Source of the DNA: Crocinitomicaceae bacterium
GTDB lineage: Bacteria > Bacteroidota > Bacteroidia > Flavobacteriales_D > Crocinitomicaceae
Assembly (NCBI GenBank): GCA_029249445.1
Contig: JAQWHI010000007.1
Location: 1 to 38,109, forward strand
DNA: 38,109 nucleotides
Direction: 5' to 3'
Positions 1-5,210 of this stretch are shown piece after piece. Below the pieces are notes generated by a model, which was not told the origin of the DNA, ran no database searches, and saw nothing but the letters and a program-made list of their open reading frames with translations. Position 1 is the stretch's first letter; each line of letters starts with the position of its first letter. The position numbers and the translations under genes were made by a program.

Positions 1-2
1 CC

Positions 3-302
3 ATTGACTTGCCTCCGGAAGGACGAATCCCTTGCGAAATGCCGTACATTGAGGTAACCAGGGCAAGTCAATGGGAATGGCGAATGCTTCAGTTTGTACA
101 AGATATTTTATATCGTCCAAAATCATCACCAATAAATCTCGCTTTACGGTATGCACTCTTTGATACAGAAAGCTATAATTCTCGAATATATTCTTTTGAG
201 AACAATGCATTGTATGTTTTCTCTGTGCCTGCTAATTATTATCAAGGCAGTAGAGCTTACGTATTATTCCGTTTGAAGTTTTTGCGTAGGTTTGATTTGT
301 AA
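3..302 (+). CDS. Helix-hairpin-helix (ComEA-like) protein, C-terminal part, 5' truncated
   Basis: This is the end of a gene that starts before the window. The frame is open from base 3 (I-D-L-P-P-E-G-R) to a TAA at 300-302. The text (VTRASQWEWRMLQF, then FVQDILYRP, ALRYALFDTESYNSRIYSFENN and YQGSRAYVLFRL, given here in pieces) resembles the C-terminal beta-rich region of the roughly 700-residue Bacteroidota proteins that carry N-terminal ComEA-type helix-hairpin-helix repeats. Those repeats would lie outside the window, so this assignment is from memory of the family. The frame breaks at the end: the expected last 35-40 residues continue in another frame (303-415). The function of these proteins is not established; a periplasmic or outer-membrane location is inferred from the aromatic, strand-like C-terminus. 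Confidence 0.6.
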   Translation: MDLPPEGRIPCEMPYIEVTRASQWEWRMLQFVQDILYRPKSSPINLALRYALFDTESYNSRIYSFENNALYVFSVPANYYQGSRAYVLFRLKFLRRFDL

Positions 303-415
303 TCAAATATGGAGTGCGCATTTTTTCTAATCGACAATCGCTTGGTACCGGTCCAGAGAAAATTGACGGAAATAGAAAGACAGATCTGACTGTTCAACTA
401 CGAATGAAATTTTAG
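303..415 (+). pseudogene. Displaced C-terminal tail of the helix-hairpin-helix protein (frameshift)
   Basis: Frame 2 from base 299 reads VIKYGVRIFSNRQSLGTG and then PEKIDGNRKTDLTVQLRMKF, ending at TAG 413-415. This is the usual ending of the same family (a GSG/GTG-x-E-x-I-x-GN segment followed by an alternating-hydrophobic final strand). One extra T in the TTT run at 296-298 would join the two frames into an uninterrupted protein. So either the gene has lost one base or the assembly has. There is no start codon or ribosome-binding site for this piece, and it should not be read as a separate gene. Confidence 0.65.
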
Positions 416-427
416 TCACTCACGCCG

Positions 428-1162
428 TTAATTCATATGTCGAATATAAATTAACTTATATCGTCCTTTTCCACTGTCTCGCTGATCAATTTCAAATTTA
501 CCTGTTGACTTAATGAGTGGTGTTAGTTTTTCAAATCCGTAGTTTCGTGAATCGAAGTTGGGACGCTTTTTTTGAATTAAACTACCAACATCACCGAGAA
601 ATGCCCAACCTTCTTCATCAGCTAGATCGTTCACGGATTGTGTGATAAGACGGATAACATTTGGAGAAATTGTGTCTATATTCTTTTTGATCTTTTGCTG
701 TTTGTTTGCTTCCTCCTCCTTGTCTTGCGAATGAAGAATTTCGAGGTAGATAAATCGATCACAAGCAACAATGAATGGTTCGGGTGTTTTTTTCTCTCCA
801 ATACCGATCACAGTTAGTCCCGTTTCTCGAATTCGAGTGGCTAATTTGGTAAAATCACTATCACTTGATGCAATGCAGAAACCATCTACTTTTTCTGAAT
901 ATAAAATATCCATTGCATCGATGATCATTGCGGAATCTGTCGCATTTTTGCCCGTCGTGTAGCTGTATTGTTGCATTGGGGTAATTGCATTTTCAAGTAA
1001 TATTTTTTTCCACTTTGAAAGTTGTGGTTTCGTCCAATCTCCGTAAATACGCTTAATTGTTGGATTGCCATATTTGGCAATCTCCTCCATCATTTCCTTG
1101 ATATATTTTGAAGGTATATTGTCGCCATCAATAAGTATGGCGAAGTTTTTATCTTTTTCCAT
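428..1162 (-). CDS. NYN domain / OST-HTH (LOTUS) domain protein
   Basis: The product has 244 residues. Residues 5-145 form a NYN (PIN-like, LabA/DUF88) domain: ILIDGDN at 9-15 and the acidic positions D12, D14, D76 (NATDSAMIIDAMD) and D101/D103 (IASSDSDF) match the metal-binding pattern of this nuclease-like fold. Residues about 165-240 (SPNVIRLITQSVNDLADEEGW to RYKLIYI, in part) look like an OST-HTH/LOTUS RNA-binding winged helix. The combination is common in bacteria and suggests RNA cleavage or RNA binding, but the substrate is unknown. It lies 36 nt downstream of the dnaX tau segment on the same strand and may be co-transcribed. Its stop codon faces the frameshifted gene end at 415, with 12 nt between them. 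Confidence 0.85.
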   Translation of the reverse strand: MEKDKNFAILIDGDNIPSKYIKEMMEEIAKYGNPTIKRIYGDWTKPQLSKWKKILLENAITPMQQYSYTTGKNATDSAMIIDAMDILYSEKVDGFCIASSDSDFTKLATRIRETGLTVIGIGEKKTPEPFIVACDRFIYLEILHSQDKEEEANKQQKIKKNIDTISPNVIRLITQSVNDLADEEGWAFLGDVGSLIQKKRPNFDSRNYGFEKLTPLIKSTGKFEIDQRDSGKGRYKLIYIRHMN

Positions 1163-1198
1163 AATGAATGTTTAAAAGGGATATTGAATTTGTTGTTC

Positions 1199-1846
1199 TT
1201 AGAATTCGATATCCAAGTTGAATGTATTCTTAAGTGTATGTAAGTTAGGGTTTTTTCTTGCAAGTGCGGTAAACTTGTCTTTTCCAGTCAAGAATTTCAC
1301 CTCCTCTTCAGGGTTTTTAGTCAGTTCAATTTTAATATCTAAAGCATAATTTTTCAATGCTTTTCGCACAAAATCTACCAAGTTGGACAGTAGTGGGAAA
1401 ATATAGTCTATCTGTACTTGATTGTCTACTTCCATAATGTACTCTCGATTGTTCTTTTGAATGGGGTCTCGTTTGATGAGTGCATTGTAAAATGTGGGTT
1501 TGTCGTCTTTCATTTCAAAGGCAAATCGACGCCATACCATTTTTAAGTCATCGAATGAATAATCATTCATTGGCATATTATCCATGTCAACACCAGCCTT
1601 TAGGTCTCCATTTTCCTTTGGATTCATTAATTTCTTGATGGAAATACTTGTCGTGTTTAACCGACCTGTTGGTGCACTCATTTCTTTGGGTGCTGGTTTT
1701 ACAGGGCGCGATTTTTTGGTAGGTTTTGGAGTGGATTTTGTTGCGGTCTTCGTGTGCCTTTCGCGTAAATTCTGATCTGGAAACGGAATAATTTTAACGA
1801 GATCCGTCAGTCCTTTTTTTTTTCGAGCTCCTTGGAAATGGAACAC
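1199..1846 (-). CDS. dnaX: DNA polymerase III tau subunit C-terminal region, in the -1 frame of dnaX
   Basis: This frame is open from 1846 but has no credible start of its own. It overlaps the end of the upstream dnaX frame, and I take the true junction to be GGA at 1812-1810. From there it encodes 204 residues: a basic Pro/Lys-rich linker (KSTPKPTKKSRPVKPAPK) and then a folded segment (DDLKMVWRRFAFEMKDDKP, later FTALARKNPNLHTLKN) that matches the C-terminal domain of Bacteroidota DnaX. Joined by a -1 shift, the two parts give about 574 residues, a normal tau length for the phylum. In other bacteria the tau tail contacts the polymerase alpha subunit and the helicase. Whether it is made by programmed frameshifting, by transcript slippage, or is in frame with a missing base in this assembly cannot be decided here. 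Confidence 0.8.
   Translation of the reverse strand: MFHFQGARKKKGLTDLVKIIPFPDQNLRERHTKTATKSTPKPTKKSRPVKPAPKEMSAPTGRLNTTSISIKKLMNPKENGDLKAGVDMDNMPMNDYSFDDLKMVWRRFAFEMKDDKPTFYNALIKRDPIQKNNREYIMEVDNQVQIDYIFPLLSNLVDFVRKALKNYALDIKIELTKNPEEEVKFLTGKDKFTALARKNPNLHTLKNTFNLDIEF
1807..1833 (-). promoter_or_regulatory. dnaX: dnaX slippery site: poly-A run with A-AAA-AAG heptamer, SD-like element and close stop
   Basis: On the minus strand the order is AAGGAG (1833-1828), 8 nt, then the heptamer A-AAA-AAG in frame 0 (1819-1813) inside a run of ten A (1823-1814), then GAC TGA. A -1 slip at this heptamer leads into GGA CTG and the tau C-terminal frame. E. coli dnaX uses the same heptamer with an SD-like stimulator upstream, and Thermus dnaX uses transcript slippage on a poly-A run. 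Here the roles look reversed: frame 0 gives the short product. Only a weak downstream stem (GATCT/AGATC around a 21-nt loop) is visible. A one-base deletion error in the homopolymer would produce the same picture. Confidence 0.6.
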
Positions 1847-2922
1847 AGCTGCATTAAAGCCATCTCGACCAGTAATCGTTGATTCTTGGAGGATTTGTAT
1901 TCTACATCTGCGCGACTCAAGACACCTAATGCTCGGACAATATAATTGGCTTCAATTTGTTTTGACTGTTCAACAAATTTTTCTTGTATGGTTTCGCCAA
2001 CCTCAAGGAGTGGTGCGGTACGGACATCTTTACAAACCAATAAGTTTCTATAGTGATCTGCCAAACCAACGATGAAATTGTGCTGGTCAAATCCTTTATC
2101 GATAATATCATTTAGTAGCAGAAGATTGCCTGGAATATCCTCCTTCATTGCATTTTCTACAATTCTGAAGAAGTAATCATAGTCAAGAATATTTAAGTTT
2201 TCTATAACATTTTGATAACTCACATTGTTGCCTGAAAATGTTACTATTTGATCAAATATAGATAATGCATCACGAAGCGCACCGTCTGCCTTTTGTGCAA
2301 TTACATGCAATGCTTCTTTTTCTGCTGTAACGTTTTCACTCTCAGAAATACGTGCAAGGTGATCCGCTATATCTCTTACCTTAATTCTGTTGAAGTCAAA
2401 AATTTGACACCTGGAAAGAATTGTAGGAATGATTTTGTGTTTTTCTGTAGTAGCAAGAATAAAAATGGCGTGCTTTGGTGGTTCTTCGAGCGTTTTCAGG
2501 AAGGCATTGAACGCTGAAGTCGATAACATGTGTACCTCGTCAATAATATATACCTTATGCGTTCCCAGTTGCGGTGCAATCCGAACTTGATCAATTAAAT
2601 TACGGATATCTTCTACTGAATTGTTTGAGGCGGCATCCAACTCATATACATTTAATGACGCACCTGAGTTGAAAGATTCACAAGATTCACATTTATCACA
2701 TGCTTCTATCGCCTCTGATCGGTTAAAGCAGTTGATTGTTTTTGCCAGAATCCTTGCTGTAGATGTCTTTCCTACTCCACGTGAACCACAGAACAAAAAA
2801 GCTTGTGCGAGATGATCATTTTTAATCGCATTTTTCAGCGTAGAGGTAATAGACTGTTGACCAACGACAGTGTCGAAAGTTTGTGGTCTGTATTTTCTTG
2901 CTGATACTACAAATTCGCTCAT
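1807..2922 (-). CDS. dnaX: DNA polymerase III subunit gamma/tau, ATPase part
   Basis: This is the clamp-loader AAA+ ATPase. I start it at ATG 2922-2920 (MSEFVVSARKYRP), which matches family N-termini; the frame extends to a TTG at 2931, but that is less likely. In this numbering: Walker A GSRGVGKT at 46-53, zinc-binding cysteines at 65, 75, 78 and 81, Walker B DEVH at 128-131, then sensor 1 (FILATTEKHK) and the SRC box (TILSRC). Frame 0 ends at TGA 1809-1807, directly after E-L-E-K-K-K-D, giving 371 residues, the size of a gamma-type protein. The usual C-terminal region follows in the -1 frame across a run of ten A residues. A TATATTTG box (2929-2936, minus) lies 6 nt before the ATG. Confidence 0.93.
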   Translation of the reverse strand: MSEFVVSARKYRPQTFDTVVGQQSITSTLKNAIKNDHLAQAFLFCGSRGVGKTSTARILAKTINCFNRSEAIEACDKCESCESFNSGASLNVYELDAASNNSVEDIRNLIDQVRIAPQLGTHKVYIIDEVHMLSTSAFNAFLKTLEEPPKHAIFILATTEKHKIIPTILSRCQIFDFNRIKVRDIADHLARISESENVTAEKEALHVIAQKADGALRDALSIFDQIVTFSGNNVSYQNVIENLNILDYDYFFRIVENAMKEDIPGNLLLLNDIIDKGFDQHNFIVGLADHYRNLLVCKDVRTAPLLEVGETIQEKFVEQSKQIEANYIVRALGVLSRADVEYKSSKNQRLLVEMALMQLCSISKELEKKKD

Positions 2923-2928
2923 CTTTGA

Positions 2929-2936
2929 CAAATATA
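2929..2936 (-). promoter_or_regulatory. Candidate -7 box for dnaX, almost touching the ATG
   Basis: The minus strand reads TATATTTG, then TCAAAG and the ATG at 2922. TAnnTTTG is the Bacteroidota sigma factor -7 box. I see no TTTG/TTG at the expected distance upstream, so the call rests on one box and on its position. If it is used, the transcript would have almost no leader. Confidence 0.4.
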
Positions 2937-2984
2937 ATCGAATTCAAGCTTGGATCGATGAAGTGTTGATAACTTGATGCAAAT

Positions 2985-3025
2985 GAAGAAAATAAAATGC
3001 CCTGTATGAAGAAAATACAGGGCAT
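2985..3025 (-). terminator. Rho-independent terminator after the cyclophilin gene
   Basis: A perfect 11-bp inverted repeat, ATGCCCTGTAT (2997-3007) and ATACAGGGCAT (3015-3025), has a 7-nt loop. On the minus strand it is followed by a T-rich stretch (TTTATTTTCTTC). It lies between the cyclophilin stop (3051) and the dnaX start (2922), so the two minus-strand genes are probably separate transcription units. Confidence 0.8.
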
Positions 3026-3050
3026 CTTGAGTTTTTTGAGTAGGATGCGA

Positions 3051-3503
3051 TTATCCAATAATTTGGATCGTATCGATTGAATCGCCCTCGCGAATTTCAT
3101 CAATCACTTCCAAACCATCAATCACTTTTCCAAAACAAGTATGATTTCCATCCAAATGGGCTGTGTTGTTTCTTGAGTGACAGACAAAAAATTGAGAACC
3201 ACCTGTATTTCTTCCTGCATGGGCCATTGACAATACACCACGATCATGGTACTGATTCCCTCCATCTAATTCACAGTCAATTTGGTATCCTGGCCCACCA
3301 GTTCCGGCCATCCCACTTGCACCATCTTTAGAGTTTGGACATCCGCCTTGAATTACGAAGTCTGGCAGTACGCGATGCCACTTAAGACCATCATAAAAAC
3401 CATCTGTTGCTAATTTTGTGAAGTTTTCAACGGTTTTTGGAGCATCGTTACCAAAGAGCTGCACTTTCATTACTCCTTTATTTGTTTTGATTATTGCTTC
3501 CAT
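3051..3503 (-). CDS. Cyclophilin-type peptidyl-prolyl cis-trans isomerase
   Basis: The product has 150 residues and is a single cyclophilin domain without a signal peptide, so it is probably cytoplasmic. Visible family motifs are WHRVLPDFVIQGG (with the catalytic Arg), GPGYQIDCE, GVLSMAHAGRNTGGSQFFV and LDGNHTCFGKVIDG. It accelerates proline isomerisation during protein folding. I chose the ATG at 3503 (MEAIIKTNKG). The frame continues 15 codons further, to 3548, but a TATCTTTG promoter box at 3519-3526 lies inside that extension and the extra residues do not resemble the family. A strong hairpin terminator follows the gene. The gene is divergent from bshC, with a 68-bp intergenic space. Confidence 0.93.
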   Translation of the reverse strand: MEAIIKTNKGVMKVQLFGNDAPKTVENFTKLATDGFYDGLKWHRVLPDFVIQGGCPNSKDGASGMAGTGGPGYQIDCELDGGNQYHDRGVLSMAHAGRNTGGSQFFVCHSRNNTAHLDGNHTCFGKVIDGLEVIDEIREGDSIDTIQIIG

Positions 3504-3518
3504 AAGTTTGAATTTGTG

Positions 3519-3526
3519 CAAAGATA
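3519..3526 (-). promoter_or_regulatory. Candidate -7 box for the cyclophilin gene
   Basis: The minus strand reads TATCTTTG, matching TAnnTTTG, 15 nt before the ATG at 3503. No clear TTTG is seen upstream at the usual spacing. It supports the shorter start. Confidence 0.45.
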
Positions 3527-3559
3527 CGTTACTGTAGGAACTATTCACAGATTCTTAAG

Positions 3560-3567
3560 TACATTTG
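3560..3567 (+). promoter_or_regulatory. Candidate -7 box for bshC, almost touching the ATG
   Basis: TACATTTG matches TAnnTTTG and is followed by only 4 nt (TCAC) before the bshC ATG at 3572. If used, transcription would start at or within a few bases of the start codon. No convincing -33 TTTG is present, so confidence is limited. Confidence 0.4.
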
Positions 3568-3571
3568 TCAC

Positions 3572-5167
3572 ATGAAATCCAATAAAATTCACAGATCGGA
3601 TACAGGCTTGTTTTCCAAACAGCAGTTGGACATGGTGTATGATCAAGCAATTTACAAGGATTTTATTTCTCAGCCCTTTAGTATTGATGCTTTCGAGGAT
3701 CAAATGAACATGAAGTTGAAACAATACCCTGAAGAGTTTAGGAAAGTCCTGAGAGATTCATTAATCAATCAATACGATAGAGTGGAAATGACAACCTCCA
3801 CGGCCTCTAATATTGATTCGATTCTTGACAATAAGACCTATACGATTACTACAGGACATCAACTTTCACTATTTACAGGTCCATTGTACTTTATTATAAA
3901 AATTGTACATGTCATAAAATTATGCAAGGAGCTGAGCAAAAAATACCCACAGCATCGGTTTGTGCCAGTTTATTGGATGGCCAGTGAAGACCATGATTTT
4001 AAAGAGATTCAATCGTTCCATGTGTTTAATAAAACAATTACATGGAATACCAATCAAAAGGGTCCCGTTGGACGTTTTGATTTGAGTGGTTTAGATGAGG
4101 TGAAAACACAGTTGACGGAACTTTTTGTGAACCATCCGGATAGTGAAGTGATGAATTTAATTGATCAATTGGATGGCGAGACATATGCAGATGTTGTGCG
4201 TGGTTTGGTGAATGCACTGTTTGGATCTGACGGGCTAGTAATTCTAGACGGGGATGATGTTGAGCTCAAACAACTTTTTGCTCCAATAGTTCAAAAAGAA
4301 CTGGATGAGCAATTTTCATTTAAGGAAGTGTTGAAATTAAACGATACATTGAGTGCTCTCAATGTTAAGTTACAAGTAGTGCCAAGAGAAACGAATCTAT
4401 TTTACATCGAAAATGGAATTCGTCAGCGCATTGTTCAAGAGGGGAATCAATTTGTTATTGATGGTGTTGGAGTGTATTCTAAAGAGGATATTTTCTCACT
4501 TTTGGCGGAACATCCTGATCGATTTTCACCCAATGTTATTTTGCGTCCAGTATACCAAGAATTTATTTTGCCAAATCTTGCTTATGTGGGTGGTTCTGGA
4601 GAAATAGCCTACTGGTTGCAGTTGAAAGGTGTTTTTGATCTTTTAGAAGTACCATACCCGCTAATTCAAGTGCGGAATTCAATCGTATGGTTAGACAATG
4701 CAACACGTACGAAATTCAATAAATATGGATTCAAACTCGAAGATCTTTTCAAAGAGGTTGATGTTTGGAAAAAAGACTATGTTCTCAACAACACAGAGAC
4801 AGCTCCCGACTTTAGTGCTTTAGAAACTGCTGGGTCTGCCCTCAAAGATGTTTTAAAAAATACAATTATAACTTTTGATCCCTTCGGAGAACAACAAGTA
4901 AAAGCAGAAGTTGCTCGGTTAGATAAGCAGCTTCAGGGAATAAAAGCAAAAGGAATAAAAAAAATGAAGGCACAGCATGAAAATGCAATGAAAGCAATAG
5001 AACAAATAAAACAGAAATTATTTCCTGAAAACGACCTTCAAGAACGTCATGTCAATTTTTTTCAGTTTTGCGCTGATGGCAATGTCCAGTCTCGAATAGG
5101 TGACTTGTCGGAAGCTATAGAACCATTTTCTAATGATTTAATTTTATTGGTGGATGATTTGCACTGA
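3572..5167 (+). CDS. bshC: Bacillithiol biosynthesis cysteine-adding enzyme BshC
   Basis: BshC performs the last step of bacillithiol synthesis, adding cysteine to glucosaminyl-malate. The product has 531 residues, normal for the family. Diagnostic text includes TITTGHQLSLFTGP near residue 94, FVPVYWMASEDHDFKEI, and NVILRPVYQEFILPNLAYVG. A charged helical stretch at about 445-500 (KQLQGIKAKGIKKMKAQHEN) is the coiled-coil segment seen in BshC structures. No signal peptide, so it is cytoplasmic. bshB1, the preceding pathway step, is also in this window (26262-26978); bshA is not. The gene is divergent from the cyclophilin gene and is followed 43 nt later by a TonB-dependent receptor gene that seems to have its own promoter. 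Confidence 0.95.
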   Translation: MKSNKIHRSDTGLFSKQQLDMVYDQAIYKDFISQPFSIDAFEDQMNMKLKQYPEEFRKVLRDSLINQYDRVEMTTSTASNIDSILDNKTYTITTGHQLSLFTGPLYFIIKIVHVIKLCKELSKKYPQHRFVPVYWMASEDHDFKEIQSFHVFNKTITWNTNQKGPVGRFDLSGLDEVKTQLTELFVNHPDSEVMNLIDQLDGETYADVVRGLVNALFGSDGLVILDGDDVELKQLFAPIVQKELDEQFSFKEVLKLNDTLSALNVKLQVVPRETNLFYIENGIRQRIVQEGNQFVIDGVGVYSKEDIFSLLAEHPDRFSPNVILRPVYQEFILPNLAYVGGSGEIAYWLQLKGVFDLLEVPYPLIQVRNSIVWLDNATRTKFNKYGFKLEDLFKEVDVWKKDYVLNNTETAPDFSALETAGSALKDVLKNTIITFDPFGEQQVKAEVARLDKQLQGIKAKGIKKMKAQHENAMKAIEQIKQKLFPENDLQERHVNFFQFCADGNVQSRIGDLSEAIEPFSNDLILLVDDLH

Positions 5168-5192
5168 AATATTCCATTTGATCTTACGTTTG
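5158..5192 (+). promoter_or_regulatory. Candidate promoter for the TonB-dependent receptor gene
   Basis: TTTG at 5158-5161 (overlapping the bshC stop) and TACGTTTG at 5185-5192 are 23 nt apart, at the upper end of the TTTG/TAnnTTTG spacing of Bacteroidota promoters. The ATG follows at 5211. Confidence 0.5.
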
Positions 5193-5210
5193 AAAAGTAA
5201 TAGTTAAATA

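Noticed and set aside
1584..1775. Plus-strand open frame opposite the dnaX tau linker
   Set aside because: A shadow of the basic Pro/Lys-rich linker; no family or ribosome-binding signal.
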